A DNA stretch of 64,000 nucleotides. Source: Psychrobacter immobilis (GTDB lineage Bacteria; Pseudomonadota; Gammaproteobacteria; Pseudomonadales; Moraxellaceae). Below the pieces are notes generated by a model, which was given only the letters and a program-made list of their open reading frames with translations, made no database searches and had not been told where the DNA came from. How positions within the stretch are numbered: the first letter of the stretch is position 1; each line of letters starts with the position of its first letter. A program made the position numbers and the translations under genes. The DNA lies in NCBI GenBank assembly GCA_904846145.1, contig CAJGZL010000001.1, positions 2,108,001-2,172,000 of the forward strand. The letters run 5' to 3'. Below, piece after piece: positions 44,695-55,496 of this stretch.

Positions 44695-45213
44695 ATGGCT
44701 AGAAATGACAATAGAAATGATAAAAATGAACAAAGTGATGGTCTGGTAGAGCGTTTGGTTACTGTTGATCGCGTTGCTAAAGTCGTTAAAGGTGGTCGTA
44801 TTTTCTCGTTCACTGCATTGACTGTCGTTGGCGATGGCAATGGCCGTGTTGGTTTCGGTCGCGGTAAAGCCCGTGAAGTGCCAGCTGCTATTCAAAAAGC
44901 ACTAGAAGCTGCTAAGCGCAATATGATTACTGTTGAGCTAAATGATGCAACTTTATATCATCCGATCAAATCACGTCATGGCGCAAGTAAAGTCTATATG
45001 CAGCCTGCATCTGAAGGTACTGGCGTAATTGCCGGTGGCGCAATGCGTGCCGTATTAGAAGTTGCTGGTGTTAAAGACGTTTTGACTAAATGTTATGGTT
45101 CTACCAACACTGCTAACGTGGTTCGCGCTACGTTCAATGGTTTACGTGATATGTCAACTCCAGAAAAGATGGCAGCAAAACGTGGTAAATCTGTAGACGA
45201 AATTTTGGGCTAA
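44695..45213 (+). CDS. rpsE: 30S ribosomal protein S5
   Basis: 172 aa; decoding accuracy and mRNA entry. A hydrophilic N-terminus ([16 protein letters not shown]) precedes [20 protein letters not shown], with [20 protein letters not shown] later. Two bases after rplR. Confidence 0.97.
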   Translation: MARNDNRNDKNEQSDGLVERLVTVDRVAKVVKGGRIFSFTALTVVGDGNGRVGFGRGKAREVPAAIQKALEAAKRNMITVELNDATLYHPIKSRHGASKVYMQPASEGTGVIAGGAMRAVLEVAGVKDVLTKCYGSTNTANVVRATFNGLRDMSTPEKMAAKRGKSVDEILG

Positions 45214-45243
45214 CCTTTTATAGATAGGAATAGGTGAGTTACT

Positions 45244-45423
45244 ATGAAAACAATGAAAGTTACTCAGTTTAAATCGGGTGCCCATCGCCTCAAGAGCCAC
45301 AAAGCTAGCTTGAAAGGATTGGGTTTACGTCGTATTAATCACACTGTAGAAGTTGAAGATACTCCTTCAACTCGTGGTATGGTCAATCGCGTTAACTACA
45401 TGGTAAGAGTGGAGGAAGCGTAA
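45244..45423 (+). CDS. rpmD: 50S ribosomal protein L30
   Basis: 59 aa. Start [22 protein letters not shown] 45244 gives the family length, though ATG three codons later is possible. [20 protein letters not shown] is the L30 signature. Stop overlaps the rplO start by one base (TAATG). Confidence 0.96.
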   Translation: MKTMKVTQFKSGAHRLKSHKASLKGLGLRRINHTVEVEDTPSTRGMVNRVNYMVRVEEA

Positions 45424-45863
45424 TGGGACTTAGATTAAATGAATTATCACCAGGTGTTGGCGCCAAGAAAACTGCCCAACGTCGTGGTCGTGGTATCGGT
45501 TCAGGCCTTGGTAAAACAGGCGGCCGTGGTGTAAAAGGTCAGAAGTCACGTTCAGGTTCTAGCATACGCTCAGGATTTGAAGGTGGTCAAATGCCATTAT
45601 ACCGTCGTCTACCAAAATTTGGTTTTACCAGTAAGATGGCAATGACGACTGCTGAAGTACGTCTGTCTGAACTTAATAAAGTTGAAGGCGATGTAATCAG
45701 TGTTGCTACCCTAAAAACAGCTAACATTATCCGTCATGATATGAAGCGTGCGCGCATCATCTTGTCAGGTGAAGTCACTAAAGCTTATACCTTCCAAGGT
45801 GTAAAAGTGACTAAAGGCGCCAAGCAGGCAATCGAAGCTGCTGGTGGTAGCATCGAGGAGTAG
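45423..45863 (+). CDS. rplO: 50S ribosomal protein L15
   Basis: 146 aa. [20 protein letters not shown], the glycine-rich [20 protein letters not shown] and [18 protein letters not shown] are typical; late 50S assembly protein. Immediately before secY. Confidence 0.98.
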   Translation: MGLRLNELSPGVGAKKTAQRRGRGIGSGLGKTGGRGVKGQKSRSGSSIRSGFEGGQMPLYRRLPKFGFTSKMAMTTAEVRLSELNKVEGDVISVATLKTANIIRHDMKRARIILSGEVTKAYTFQGVKVTKGAKQAIEAAGGSIEE

Positions 45864-45867
45864 TAAC

Positions 45868-47214
45868 GTGTCAAAACAATCAGTGTCATCGTCAGGCATT
45901 CCGCTCAACCCATTCGCTTTTATACGTAAGTATGATGAGCTATGGTCGCGTCTGCTATTTTTGATCGGCGCATTGATTGTTTATCGTTTAGGGTCACATA
46001 TTCCTGTACCTGGCATTAATCCTGTCAATTTAGCCGATCTGTTCTCACGTAATGAGAATACCATCTTGAGCATGTTTAACATGTTCTCAGGTGGGGCATT
46101 AGAGCGGATGTCCATTATGGCACTCGGTATTATGCCGTATATTTCAGCGTCTATTATTGTACAGATGATGTCAGCAGTACTACCTTCGCTTGAAGCGCTT
46201 AAAAAAGAAGGCGAGGCGGGACGACGTAAGCTAAATAAGTATACTCGTCAGGGGACACTTGGATTGGCTTTGGTACAATCTTTGGGGATGTGTGCAGGTC
46301 TTATCAGTCAGAATTTGACGTTATCAAGTGGTCTTACCTTCTATATACCTGCAGTGACCTCACTGGTCGCAGGTGCTATGTTCTTAATGTGGCTTGGTGA
46401 GCAGATTACAGAGCGTGGGGTAGGTAACGGCATTTCAATGCTTATTTTTGCCAGCATTGTGGCGGGTACGCCAGGTATGATTTCGCAATCTATCGAACAG
46501 GTCAATCAAGGTCAAATGAACTTGATTGTACTCTTTATCTTTGTGGTATTAGGTGTCGCGGTAACTGCGGGTATCGTTTATATAGAACGTGCTCAGCGCC
46601 AAGTGCCTGTTAACTACGCACAAAAGCAGCAGCAAGGTCGCAAAATTTATGCTCAGCAGCAGTCACATTTGCCGCTGAAAATTAACATGGCTGGGGTTAT
46701 TCCTGCTATTTTTGCTAGCTCTTTGTTATTGTTTCCAGCGAGTTTAGGACAGTGGGTTGGTCATTCAACAGATCCTACCTTTGTACAAAAGATATTGCAG
46801 AATATGGCGTTAGTATTGTCACCAGGACAGCCGCTATATTTAGTCTTGTTTGGTGCGATGATTATTTTCTTTTGCTATTTTTATACGGCATTGGTCTTTA
46901 GTCCGCGTGAAGTTGCTGAGAACCTTAAACGTAGCGGGGCTTATATCCCTGGTATTCGCCCTGGACAACAAACTCAACGTTATCTCGATCATGTATTGAA
47001 CCGCTTGACCTTTATTGGCGCGATGTACATGACGGTGATATGTTTAATGCCTATGCTCATCCAGTCAGGTTTTGGTGTGCCGTTTAACCTCGGTGGTACG
47101 TCGTTACTGATTATGGTGGTTGTGGTAATGGACTTCATCTCGCAAATCCAAGCGCATTTGATGACCCATCAATATCATGATCAGACGTTAATTCAGTCGC
47201 CCAATCAGCCTTAA
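45868..47214 (+). CDS. secY: Protein translocase channel SecY
   Basis: Central pore of the SecYEG translocon in the inner membrane, ten membrane segments. I place the start at GTG 45868 (GAGGAG upstream), giving 448 aa beginning [20 protein letters not shown]. Landmarks: [32 protein letters not shown] (plug/TM2), [19 protein letters not shown] and the cytosolic loop [12 protein letters not shown]. Last-but-one gene of the spc operon. Confidence 0.97.
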   Translation: MSKQSVSSSGIPLNPFAFIRKYDELWSRLLFLIGALIVYRLGSHIPVPGINPVNLADLFSRNENTILSMFNMFSGGALERMSIMALGIMPYISASIIVQMMSAVLPSLEALKKEGEAGRRKLNKYTRQGTLGLALVQSLGMCAGLISQNLTLSSGLTFYIPAVTSLVAGAMFLMWLGEQITERGVGNGISMLIFASIVAGTPGMISQSIEQVNQGQMNLIVLFIFVVLGVAVTAGIVYIERAQRQVPVNYAQKQQQGRKIYAQQQSHLPLKINMAGVIPAIFASSLLLFPASLGQWVGHSTDPTFVQKILQNMALVLSPGQPLYLVLFGAMIIFFCYFYTALVFSPREVAENLKRSGAYIPGIRPGQQTQRYLDHVLNRLTFIGAMYMTVICLMPMLIQSGFGVPFNLGGTSLLIMVVVVMDFISQIQAHLMTHQYHDQTLIQSPNQP

Positions 47215-47268
47215 TGGTTCTTAATATTTAAGAGTAAATGAACAAGGCGATACTTCAAGGAAAATACG

Positions 47269-47385
47269 ATGAAAGTTCAAGCATCAGTAAAAAAGATTTG
47301 TGGTAGCTGTAAGATTGTCCGCCGCAAAGGTCGTGTACATGTTATCTGTACAGCAGAGCCACGCCATAAGCAACGTCAAGGTTAA
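47269..47385 (+). CDS. rpmJ: 50S ribosomal protein L36, zinc-binding type
   Basis: 38 aa: [19 protein letters not shown] start and a CxxC...C....H zinc-ribbon set (Cys11, Cys14, Cys27, His32). Ribosome-binding AAGGAAAATACG. Fifty-four bases after secY; ends the spc operon. Confidence 0.96.
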   Translation: MKVQASVKKICGSCKIVRRKGRVHVICTAEPRHKQRQG

Positions 47386-47446
47386 TAGATCAATCAGCTT
47401 TGCGACTCGCTGAGCTGATTAATTCAATTAATGCTTGAAAAATACT

Positions 47447-47468
47447 GGCGGATGAGATATCATCCGCC
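47447..47468 (+). terminator. Hairpins in the rpmJ-rpsM gap
   Basis: A perfect 9-bp stem GGCGGATGA/TCATCCGCC with tetraloop GATA, preceded by AATCAGCT/AGCTGATT (47391-47421). No U run follows, so it may be an attenuator or S4-responsive leader of the alpha operon rather than a full terminator. The 247-bp gap has no gene. Confidence 0.5.
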
Positions 47469-47632
47469 ACTTGCCGTAGTTGCTACCTATAACTTTTATA
47501 CTTTATCTCCTTTAGCTTAAATGTTTTGGAGCGATTTATAAAGTTTAAGGTATTAACCGCAATAACTCTGAAAAACAATACTTATCATTTTTATAATAGA
47601 TAATTTTGTTTTTCTTTAATGGAGAGAAATCA

Positions 47633-47989
47633 ATGGCTCGTATTGCCGGTGTTAACATTCCGGATAATAAGCATGCTGTTATTTCACTAACTTACATCTT
47701 TGGTGTAGGCCGTACCACTGCTCAGAAAATCTTAGAAGCTGTTGGCATTGCCCCTACTACTAAAGTTAGTCAGTTAGATGATACGCAGTTAGATGCTATC
47801 CGTGCACAAGTTGCAAACTATATGACTGAAGGTGATCTTCGTCGTGAAGTTTCAATGAATATTAAGCGTTTAGTTGATCTTGGTTGTTACCGTGGCATCC
47901 GTCATCGCCGTAACCTGCCAGTTCGTGGTCAGAATACTAAGAACAACGCTCGTACGCGTAAGGGTCCTACACGCCCTCTCAAAAGATAA
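47633..47989 (+). CDS. rpsM: 30S ribosomal protein S13
   Basis: 118 aa; intersubunit bridge and P-site tRNA contact. Start at ATG 47633 (GGAGAGAAATCA before it): [20 protein letters not shown]. Ends [20 protein letters not shown]. First gene of the alpha operon. Confidence 0.97.
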   Translation: MARIAGVNIPDNKHAVISLTYIFGVGRTTAQKILEAVGIAPTTKVSQLDDTQLDAIRAQVANYMTEGDLRREVSMNIKRLVDLGCYRGIRHRRNLPVRGQNTKNNARTRKGPTRPLKR

Positions 47990-48009
47990 TTAACTTAGGA
48001 AGCTAAAAG

Positions 48010-48399
48010 ATGGCAAAAGACACTCGCAGTCGCAAAAAGGTGGCTCGTCGTTCAGTATCGGAGGGCATTGCCCATATCCATGCGTCTTTTAATAACACCA
48101 TTGTTACGATTACCGATCGTCAAGGTAATGCATTGGCTTGGGCCACTTCAGGTGGACAAGGCTTCCGTGGTTCACGTAAATCTACACCATTTGCAGCGCA
48201 GGTTGCAGCTGAGGTCGCTGGTAAAGCGGCTCAAGAGTATGGTGTTAAGAATGTCGATGTTTTGGTCAAAGGACCAGGACCGGGTCGTGAGTCTGCGGTA
48301 AGAGCACTAGGTGCATTGGGTTATAAAATTAACAGCATCTCTGATGTAACCCCAATCCCACACAATGGTTGCCGTGCGCCGAAAAAGCGCCGCGTCTAA
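48010..48399 (+). CDS. rpsK: 30S ribosomal protein S11
   Basis: 129 aa; platform protein near the mRNA exit. [20 protein letters not shown] and [20 protein letters not shown] are conserved. 20 bp after rpsM. Confidence 0.98.
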   Translation: MAKDTRSRKKVARRSVSEGIAHIHASFNNTIVTITDRQGNALAWATSGGQGFRGSRKSTPFAAQVAAEVAGKAAQEYGVKNVDVLVKGPGPGRESAVRALGALGYKINSISDVTPIPHNGCRAPKKRRV

Positions 48400-48447
48400 T
48401 ATTAAAGACGAAGCTTTTTATTATAAAAGCTTATAGGAGACATAACA

Positions 48448-49089
48448 ATGGCCCGTTATATTGGACCAAAACTGAAATTATCACGTCGCGAAGGTACGGA
48501 CTTAGGTCTAAAATCTGGCGTGAAGCCGTATGATGTAAAAACCAAAAAAGCTGGTCGTCCACCAGGTCAACACGGTGTAAGCCGTAATAAGACTTCGGAA
48601 TATGCACTACAGTTACGTGAAAAACAGAAAGTTAAGCGTATCTACGGTGTACTTGAGCGTCAGTTTGCTAACTACTATAAAGAAGCTGCTCGTAAGCGCG
48701 GCGCTACTGGTGAGAACTTGCTAGCTATGCTAGAGAGTCGCTTAGATAATGTGGTCTATCGCATGGGCTTTGGCTCAACTCGCGCAGAAGCCCGTCAGCT
48801 CGTTAGCCATCGTTCTATTATGGTAAAAAAAGCTGGCCGTGATGAGTTTGTTCGTGTGAACATTCCATCAATCCAGTTGCAAGATGGTGATGTCATCGCC
48901 GTTCAAGAGAAGTCTCGCGAACAACTACGTATTCAAAACGCATTAGAGCTTGCGTCACAACGTGGTATTCCAGAATGGCTAGATGTTGATAACAGCAAAT
49001 TACAAGGCACATTTAAGCATGCGCCTGATCGTATCGATCTACCTGCTGAAATCAACGAAAGCTTGATCGTTGAGCTATACTCTAAGTAA
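48448..49089 (+). CDS. rpsD: 30S ribosomal protein S4
   Basis: 213 aa, a little longer than the 206 of E. coli; early 16S rRNA binder and, in E. coli, translational repressor of the alpha operon. [20 protein letters not shown], then the S4 fold [32 protein letters not shown] is its ribosome-binding site. Confidence 0.98.
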   Translation: MARYIGPKLKLSRREGTDLGLKSGVKPYDVKTKKAGRPPGQHGVSRNKTSEYALQLREKQKVKRIYGVLERQFANYYKEAARKRGATGENLLAMLESRLDNVVYRMGFGSTRAEARQLVSHRSIMVKKAGRDEFVRVNIPSIQLQDGDVIAVQEKSREQLRIQNALELASQRGIPEWLDVDNSKLQGTFKHAPDRIDLPAEINESLIVELYSK

Positions 49090-49169
49090 GTAACGTCTGC
49101 TCAATGTTATGAGAATAGCATTGAGCGATCAACGTTAATTAAACCAGTTAAATAAATCGAGGTGACATC

Positions 49170-50177
49170 ATGATGCTAAATGCAACTGAGTTTCTAACGC
49201 CGAATGCCATTAATGTGGATACGGTCAATGAAACGATTGCCAAAGTCACACTCGAACCGTTAGAGCGCGGCTTTGGGCATACCTTAGGGAATGCTTTACG
49301 TCGTATCTTGTTATCTTCATTACCTGGTGCTGCAGTCATCGAAGCTGAGATTGATGGTGTTGACCATGAATACTCTACTTTAGAAGGTCTGCAAGAAGAC
49401 GTGCTTGATCTGCTTTTAAACCTTAAAGGCTTAGCAATCACCCTTCATGATCAAAATGAAGTATTTTTGACCTTAGACAAACAAGGTCCAGGCATTATCA
49501 CTGCTGCAGACATCACTTTGCCGCATAACGTCGATATTATCAATCCAGAATTGGTACTAGGAACGCTAAGCGAGCGCGGTCATCTTAAGATGCGTCTGCG
49601 TGTAGTTATGGGTCGTGGATATGAGCCAGCAAACCAGCGCCGTGAAGATGGTGATACCAAAGCGATTGGCCGCTTAAAGCTTGATGCAAGCTTTAGCCCA
49701 GTGCTACGTGTTGCTTATCAAGTTGAGAACGCTCGTGTTGAACAGCGTACTGATCTTGATCGTCTTATCATTGAGCTTGAAACCAATGGCACTATCGATC
49801 CAGAAGAAGCAATTCGTAAAGCTGCTACTATTTTACAACAACAGATTTCTATCTTTGTTGACCTAGAAGCTGAAGAAGCGCCTGAGCCTGTGAAAGAAAA
49901 AGAAGAGGTTGACCCAGTGCTACTACGCCCTGTGGATGATCTTGAACTAACGGTTCGCTCAGCCAACTGCTTAAAAGCTGAAAACATTTACTATATCGGT
50001 GATTTGGTACAGCGTTCAGAGACTGAACTACTAAAAACCCCAAATCTTGGTAAGAAATCATTAACCGAAATCAAGGACGTACTAGCGTCTAAAGATTTAG
50101 AGCTCGGTATGCGCCTAGATAACTGGCCACCCGCTGACTTACGTGTTGATGATCGCTTCTCTTATCGTAGCCGTTAA
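49170..50177 (+). CDS. rpoA: RNA polymerase alpha subunit
   Basis: 335 aa; dimerises to nucleate RNA polymerase, and its C-terminal domain binds UP elements and activators. N-terminal [20 protein letters not shown] and the C-terminal [20 protein letters not shown] then [20 protein letters not shown] are present. ATG 49170 or 49173 may be the start. Confidence 0.98.
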   Translation: MMLNATEFLTPNAINVDTVNETIAKVTLEPLERGFGHTLGNALRRILLSSLPGAAVIEAEIDGVDHEYSTLEGLQEDVLDLLLNLKGLAITLHDQNEVFLTLDKQGPGIITAADITLPHNVDIINPELVLGTLSERGHLKMRLRVVMGRGYEPANQRREDGDTKAIGRLKLDASFSPVLRVAYQVENARVEQRTDLDRLIIELETNGTIDPEEAIRKAATILQQQISIFVDLEAEEAPEPVKEKEEVDPVLLRPVDDLELTVRSANCLKAENIYYIGDLVQRSETELLKTPNLGKKSLTEIKDVLASKDLELGMRLDNWPPADLRVDDRFSYRSR

Positions 50178-50196
50178 ACTTTAAGGATTTTTGACT

Positions 50197-50556
50197 ATGC
50201 GCCATCGTAAGAGTGGAGTGAAGCTGGGTCGTACCGGCAGTCATCGTAAAGCTATGTTCCAGAACATGACCAACTCATTATTTGAGCATGAACTGATCAA
50301 AACGACTTTACCAAAAGCTAAAGAATTGCGCCGTGTTGCTGAGCCATTGATCACTATGGCTAAAGAAGACAGCGTTGCTAATCGTCGTTTGGCATTTAGC
50401 CGTATGCGCGATAAAGCTATGGTAGGTAAACTATTTGGTACTTTGGGTCCACGTTATCAAACGCGTCCAGGTGGCTATTTACGTATTATCAAATGTGGCA
50501 ATCGCGATGGCGATAACGCACCTATGGCCTATGTAGAATTAGTTGATCGCGACTAA
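50197..50556 (+). CDS. rplQ: 50S ribosomal protein L17
   Basis: 119 aa; [20 protein letters not shown] start (ATG 50197, AAGGATTTT upstream), [20 protein letters not shown]. Last gene of the alpha operon; strong terminator follows. Confidence 0.97.
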   Translation: MRHRKSGVKLGRTGSHRKAMFQNMTNSLFEHELIKTTLPKAKELRRVAEPLITMAKEDSVANRRLAFSRMRDKAMVGKLFGTLGPRYQTRPGGYLRIIKCGNRDGDNAPMAYVELVDRD

Positions 50557-50600
50557 TTTTATAGACTTTATTGTCTAGTACGTTCTACTGTATAAATAGC

Positions 50601-50630
50601 AAAAAGCGCCAATTGATTGGCGCTTTTTTT
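50601..50630. terminator. Bidirectional terminator between rplQ and yciO
   Basis: AAAAAGCGCCAAT/ATTGGCGCTTTTT: a 13-bp stem with T run on one side and A run on the other, serving the convergent rplQ and yciO genes. Confidence 0.9.
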
Positions 50631-50670
50631 TGTCTAAAATAATTTGTAGAAGGCTTAAGTCAAGGTAACT

Positions 50671-51288
50671 CTAAATCAAGCTACTAACGTCAGCAGCCCC
50701 TTGTCTAATGATTTCTACCTGAGAGCTTGTCATATCGACAATGGTGGTCAGCTTAGTAGTCTGAACACCTGCATTAATAAGACCATCTATCTGGTTACCT
50801 AACGCTTCTTCGATATCGAAAGGATCATCCATCACTTCATCACTATTTGGTAATATCAATGAGCTGGTCAAAATAGGCTCATCCATCGCTGCTAATAATG
50901 CCTGTGCAATAGGGTTGCTTGGCACTCGAATACCAATGGTTTTTTTCTTGGCATGGGCAAGCTTTTTCGGCACATCTTTAGTGGCGTTTAGAATAAAAGT
51001 TATGGGTGCAGGAGTGTGCGCTTTTAGTTGTTTGAACTGAATATTATCTACTGCTGCATAGTTGGCAATTTCACTTAAGTCGCGGCACAGTAGAGTAAAC
51101 TGGTGCTTATCGCTAAGCTCACGAATTTGCTTCAGCTTCTCCAGCGCATCTTTTGATCCTAGACGGCAGCCAAAGGCGTAGCTGGTATCTGTTGGGTATA
51201 CTATTAACTTATCTTGGCGTAAAAGTTCGACGGCCTGTTCAATAAGGCGAGGTTGTGGGTTCTCAGGATGTATGTAAAAGGTTTCCAT
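50671..51288 (-). CDS. yciO: YciO/Sua5-family threonylcarbamoyl-AMP synthase-like protein
   Basis: A 205-aa YrdC-fold protein. VYPTDTSYAFGCRLGSKDAL, KHQFTLLCRDLSEIANYA and the KKTIGIRVPSNPIAQALL block match the YciO branch rather than TsaC. Threonylcarbamoyl-adenylate synthesis for tRNA t6A is the activity of the superfamily; YciO's own physiological role is less certain. Single gene convergent with rplQ. Confidence 0.88.
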   Translation of the reverse strand: METFYIHPENPQPRLIEQAVELLRQDKLIVYPTDTSYAFGCRLGSKDALEKLKQIRELSDKHQFTLLCRDLSEIANYAAVDNIQFKQLKAHTPAPITFILNATKDVPKKLAHAKKKTIGIRVPSNPIAQALLAAMDEPILTSSLILPNSDEVMDDPFDIEEALGNQIDGLINAGVQTTKLTTIVDMTSSQVEIIRQGAADVSSLI

Positions 51289-51411
51289 AATAGCTCCAAA
51301 TTATTTTTTCTTACTGCAATAAGTATATCTTCAAACTAAAGTCAGATAATAGTGCTTAGCCGTTATTATTAGTAGGAAAACGTTAAAGAGATAAGCGAAG
51401 GCTAAGTTTCT

Positions 51412-52107
51412 CTATTGAATATATTTGATATGCAAAAATAGTAGTGCCCACAACAAAGTTTTAGCATCGCTAGGTAAGCTTTGTGGATAATCAATGTAAT
51501 ATTGTGCTTGGTTGTAAACATCAGTAGCAAAGGTGCTATCGGTAGTATCAAAAGAGGCAAATAGATTGTCTTGTGATACTCGAAAGTTTCTCTGACAGGC
51601 GAAGGTAAATAAACACTCTAACGCTTGCGGTTTAATTTCTACGCGCTCAAAGGCTTGTTGTTGTGCTTTATTGCGACCATCAGCAGCATACCAGTAGCCG
51701 AAGTCGCTAAGCTTGCGCCGCTGCTGACCTGCGACACACCAATGGCTGATCTCATGCAAGGCGCTAGAAAAGAAACCATGAGCAAACTCGATATGAGCCG
51801 GACTAGAGCTTGTAGCAGGGAAATACTCAGGCTCGCCTGTGCCACGTACTAGTACTACCTTTTGCTCAGCAAATAGAGTGTCAAATAGTTTAATAAGCCA
51901 GTCGGTTGCAAGCTGCTCAATATCCTTTATAGAAGATAGTTTTGTATTCAAAGAATCTGCGTTGTTAGCTATCGCTTGCTTGATTATAGTCTGCTGCCAG
52001 TTTTTATTTTCATCACTAATGTGCCTATCAAGCCGGCTTAATAGATCTATAGCCGTTTTATAGGGCAATAAAGTAGTAAAATCTAGGGCGGTAGAGTCAG
52101 ATATCAT
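51412..52107 (-). CDS. epmC: Elongation factor P hydroxylase
   Basis: A 231-aa EpmC (YfcM) protein: iron-dependent hydroxylation of the lysylated lysine of EF-P. The metal site HEISHW (two histidines) is within ALHEISHWCVAGQQRRKLSD, followed by DFGYWYAADGRNKAQQQAF and the ERVEIKPQALE helix with the third ligand. Slightly longer N-terminus than E. coli. Divergent from yceD. Confidence 0.9.
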   Translation of the reverse strand: MISDSTALDFTTLLPYKTAIDLLSRLDRHISDENKNWQQTIIKQAIANNADSLNTKLSSIKDIEQLATDWLIKLFDTLFAEQKVVLVRGTGEPEYFPATSSSPAHIEFAHGFFSSALHEISHWCVAGQQRRKLSDFGYWYAADGRNKAQQQAFERVEIKPQALECLFTFACQRNFRVSQDNLFASFDTTDSTFATDVYNQAQYYIDYPQSLPSDAKTLLWALLFLHIKYIQ

Positions 52108-52259
52108 AAAGGATTATAACGATTTTATAGAGCTGATAAAGATCAAAGGGATATCAGAAATAGGTCAGTATTGGTAACATACTAGCGCTAGCGTCATAAC
52201 GGACTTTGGGTTAGTATGGCAGGCAATATTATACACCTTTTTGATCGTTGAGAGCGCTT

Positions 52260-52847
52260 ATGTCAAACTCTAATAGTAACCAAGCTGATGCTCAATCTAG
52301 CAGTAATTTAGCAGCCAACCCAGCAACCATGCCTCAAACTATCTCCTTAGACAAATGGGCAGATACAGGTTTTGAGTGGGCAGGAGGCGTTGCTCCAGCA
52401 TCATTTGAGCGTTTGGCTAGTACCTTGACGGATGAGCATGAGCAAACCAACTTACAGCTCAGTACGACTTTATACCGCCGTAGCAATGTGCTGCATTTGG
52501 CCTTTACCTTAACGGGTGATGTTTGGTTGACTTGTCAGCGTTGTCTACAACCGATAGCTATAGACTTAAGCGATGACTATGATATTGCCCTGCTAGAGGA
52601 TGAGAGTCAGGTCAACTTGATTAATGAAGAGCAAGATTATCTGATACTAGATGAAATCATTACCGAGCCTGCTCCTGAGCGCCTGCTGCCTGTCAAAAAG
52701 TTAGTAGAAGATGAGATACTGCTAAAAACCCCGCTTGCGCCAAAGCATGAAGACTGTGAAATGACTGTCGACCAAGTTGGTGATATCCCTGAGGAAGAAG
52801 TTGAAAATCCTTTCGCAGCACTGTCTTCTTTGAAAGGTAAACTATAA
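52260..52847 (+). CDS. yceD: YceD/DUF177 family protein
   Basis: 195 aa from ATG 52260. Family pattern DVWLTCQRCLQPIAIDLSDD (CxxC) and YLILDEIITEPAPERLLPVK, ENPFAALSSLKG at the end. Bacterial DUF177 proteins are linked to 23S rRNA and ribosome assembly; the standard neighbour is rpmF, found 302 bp downstream. Confidence 0.92.
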   Translation: MSNSNSNQADAQSSSNLAANPATMPQTISLDKWADTGFEWAGGVAPASFERLASTLTDEHEQTNLQLSTTLYRRSNVLHLAFTLTGDVWLTCQRCLQPIAIDLSDDYDIALLEDESQVNLINEEQDYLILDEIITEPAPERLLPVKKLVEDEILLKTPLAPKHEDCEMTVDQVGDIPEEEVENPFAALSSLKGKL

Positions 52848-53149
52848 GCGTTTTAGCTAAATAACGCCTTTTATAAAAGTCTCATCTATAGGGCTTTATT
52901 AATTGGCTAAATATGCGTATAATGTCCCGTTTATTGCATTCTGACAATACACTGTTTACTAGGCACTACTGATCAAACCGATTTATCCATAGAATTTTGG
53001 TTCGATCAACTGCTTGAGCAAATAGTCACCTTTTAATTCGATGATAAGTCAACTTATGGCAGTGGTTAACTCAACTATCTTGTAAGCCTAAGTCCTTATT
53101 CATCCAAGCTGAATTTAAGCTTATCCATTTTAAGTATAGGAGCTATATC
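52848..53149 (+). promoter_or_regulatory. yceD-rpmF gap with a promoter candidate
   Basis: 302 bp, no gene. TATAAT at 52918-52923 with a weak TTTATT 17 bp earlier is a candidate rpmF promoter. Nothing else seen. Confidence 0.4.
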
Positions 53150-53332
53150 ATGGCTGTTCAAAAAAGTCGTAAAAGCCGTTCGCGTCGTGACATGCGCCGC
53201 TCGCACCATCGTATGGAAGTGGCTGAGCTAAGTGTAGATGCCACAACTGGTGAAAAACATCGTCGTCATCACATGACTAAAGATGGTTTTTATCGTGGTC
53301 GTCAGTTATTTAAAGTCAGTCAAGACGCTTAA
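53150..53332 (+). CDS. rpmF: 50S ribosomal protein L32
   Basis: 60 aa, [20 protein letters not shown]; zinc-free variant (no CxxC). TAGGAGCTATATC upstream. After it, plsX and fabH, common in E. coli, are absent and fabD follows after 473 bp. Confidence 0.97.
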   Translation: MAVQKSRKSRSRRDMRRSHHRMEVAELSVDATTGEKHRRHHMTKDGFYRGRQLFKVSQDA

Positions 53333-53805
53333 ATTATTAGCTAGTGATAGTTGATCGATAGTGAGCTAGTTACGATTATAGTTATGAGTATTTAGCTTAG
53401 TATTTTTCATCTAACATTTAGGTATGATAATTAAGTCAAAAAAGCCAAGTTACTTTGTTGTCCTAAATTAGGCCAACGGATAGCTTGGTTTTTTGTTGTC
53501 TAGAATATTGCTACTGATGCACAGTCTAACGGCTATTTAATGACCACTTTATAGCTATTCAGTAGAAAGCCATATTGTCTACTTTTTATATAATAGCGTT
53601 TTAATGGCTTATTTTGATATTGTATCCTTCAATCCTTGACTAGGATAATAGTGCCTAGCAGTGTATAGTTTGCTATTAAGCATAGTATTATCTAAAACTA
53701 GCATCAATTAAGCGTAGTATTAATTGGTCACAGTATTAACCACCTATAATGAAGAATTCTTATCCATTAAAGAGATCTCTGCAATTTACTTAAGGAATAT
53801 TGGCT
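53333..53805 (+). terminator. rpmF-fabD gap with a terminator-like stem
   Basis: 473 bp without a gene. AAAAAGCCAAG (53439-53449) pairs with CTTGGTTTTTT (53484-53494) across a loop that holds its own CCTAA/TTAGG hairpin; a rho-independent terminator of rpmF is likely. The remainder is AT-rich and featureless apart from repeated TAGTATTA-like words. Confidence 0.55.
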
Positions 53806-54771
53806 ATGGCATCAGCATCTGATACCGCATCACCTACCGCACGCATTGCAATAATTTTCCCAGGACAAGGCTCACAAGTACTAGGTATGACGACTGAGCT
53901 TGCCGAGCTATATCCGCAAATTAAAGAAACTTTTGCTGAGGCAAGTACAGCGCTTGGCGAAGATCTATGGGAGATCTGTCAAGATGAAGAGCGACTCAAT
54001 CAAACTCAATATACTCAGCCCGCTCTGCTAGCAGCCAGTATCGCTATTTGGCGAGTACTACAGCAAAAAATCACTACAAAGCCTTGTTATTTAGCAGGCC
54101 ACTCATTAGGTGAGTATAGTGCTCTTTGTGCCGCTGGCGTATTGTCTTTGACAGATGCAATCCAATTGGTACATAAGCGTGGTCAATTGATGCAACAGGC
54201 AGTAGAAGGTATCGATACCGCGATGGCTGCGGTATTAGGCTTAGAGGATCAGAGAGTTGAGACATTATGTGAGCAAGCGACTGAACATGTCGACGGCGCT
54301 ATCGTTGGTGCGGCGAACTTTAATAGTCCAGGGCAAGTAGTAGTCTCAGGTAATGCTGTAGGGGTAAATGCGGTCATCGACAAAGTACAAAACACGGGTA
54401 AGAAGGCTATCTTACTTAAGGTGAGCGTGCCCTCGCATTGTGCTTTGATGAATCCTGCTAGCCAAGCGCTTGCAGAAGCTCTAGCGGCTATTGATTTTGA
54501 TCAAGCCACTATTCCAGTGATTCAAAACCGTCATGCTCGCGTCGAAACTAGCGCTTTAGGTATCAAGCAGTCCTTGACCGAACAGCTCAGTGAGCCAGTA
54601 TTGTGGTCAAAAACCATGCAAGAATTGGTAGATAAACAAATTAATGTTTTAATTGAATGCGGTAGCGGTAATGTGCTGAGCAATCTTGCCAAGCGTCAGG
54701 CTCATCCTATAGCCAGCTATCCTACTGACAAGCCAGCTCGCTTAGATAAATTAATGGAGGTATTATCATGA
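53806..54771 (+). CDS. fabD: Malonyl-CoA:ACP transacylase
   Basis: Charges acyl carrier protein with malonyl for fatty-acid synthesis. 321 aa from ATG 53806 (TAAGGAATATTGGCT before it). IIFPGQGSQVLGMTTELAEL, nucleophile Ser in AGHSLGEYSALCAAG, and the His/Gln region NFNSPGQVVVSG, SVPSHCALM. Overlaps fabG by 4 nt (ATGA). Confidence 0.95.
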   Translation: MASASDTASPTARIAIIFPGQGSQVLGMTTELAELYPQIKETFAEASTALGEDLWEICQDEERLNQTQYTQPALLAASIAIWRVLQQKITTKPCYLAGHSLGEYSALCAAGVLSLTDAIQLVHKRGQLMQQAVEGIDTAMAAVLGLEDQRVETLCEQATEHVDGAIVGAANFNSPGQVVVSGNAVGVNAVIDKVQNTGKKAILLKVSVPSHCALMNPASQALAEALAAIDFDQATIPVIQNRHARVETSALGIKQSLTEQLSEPVLWSKTMQELVDKQINVLIECGSGNVLSNLAKRQAHPIASYPTDKPARLDKLMEVLS

Positions 54772-55496
54772 GCCGTACGATTACATTAGTCACGGGTGCC
54801 AGCCGCGGCATCGGTAAAGCCGTCGCCAAACGCTTTGCAAAAGAGGGTCACTTTGTTATTGGTACTGCTACCACTGAAAAAGGTGCAGCACTGATAAATG
54901 ACTATTTGCATGATTCTGGTGGTATTGGTCGAGTATTAGATGTACGCGATGGTGCTCAAATTGATAAGCTATTTGAAGAAATTGAAAGCGTTTATGGCGC
55001 AGTACAAGTACTCGTGAATAATGCTGGTATTACCCAAGATGGGCTACTGATGCGTATGAAAGATGAAGATTGGAGTAACGTTATTGATACCAATTTATCA
55101 TCTGTATATCGCATGAGTAAACGGGCTATACGTGGCATGATGAAAGCGCGTCGCGGCCGTATTATTAATGTCAGCTCTGTTGTGGCGCAGATGGGTAATG
55201 CTGGACAGTCTAACTATGCTGCGACTAAAGCGGGCGTCGAAGGTTTTAGCCGTACGTTAGCTCGTGAGATTGGCTCGCGTCAAATTACAGTTAATAGCGT
55301 AGCACCAGGTCTTATCGAGACTGACATGACCGATGAGATGGACGAGCGTCTGCTTAACTCTATGCTGGATGCTGTGCCTATTGGGCGTTTGGGTCAGCCA
55401 GAAGATATCGCTGCAGCAGTGTTATTCTTAGCCAGTGATGAAGCCAGTTATATTACAGGCGCTGTCATTCCCGTCAATGGTGGCATGTATATGTAA
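54768..55496 (+). CDS. fabG: 3-oxoacyl-ACP reductase
   Basis: NADPH-dependent reduction step of fatty-acid elongation; short-chain dehydrogenase fold. 242 aa with TGASRGIGKAVAKRF, NNAGITQDGLL, catalytic Ser and Tyr-x-x-x-Lys in SNYAATKAGVEGFSRTLARE, and AAAVLFLASDEASYITGAVI. Coupled to fabD. Confidence 0.95.
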   Translation: MSRTITLVTGASRGIGKAVAKRFAKEGHFVIGTATTEKGAALINDYLHDSGGIGRVLDVRDGAQIDKLFEEIESVYGAVQVLVNNAGITQDGLLMRMKDEDWSNVIDTNLSSVYRMSKRAIRGMMKARRGRIINVSSVVAQMGNAGQSNYAATKAGVEGFSRTLAREIGSRQITVNSVAPGLIETDMTDEMDERLLNSMLDAVPIGRLGQPEDIAAAVLFLASDEASYITGAVIPVNGGMYM

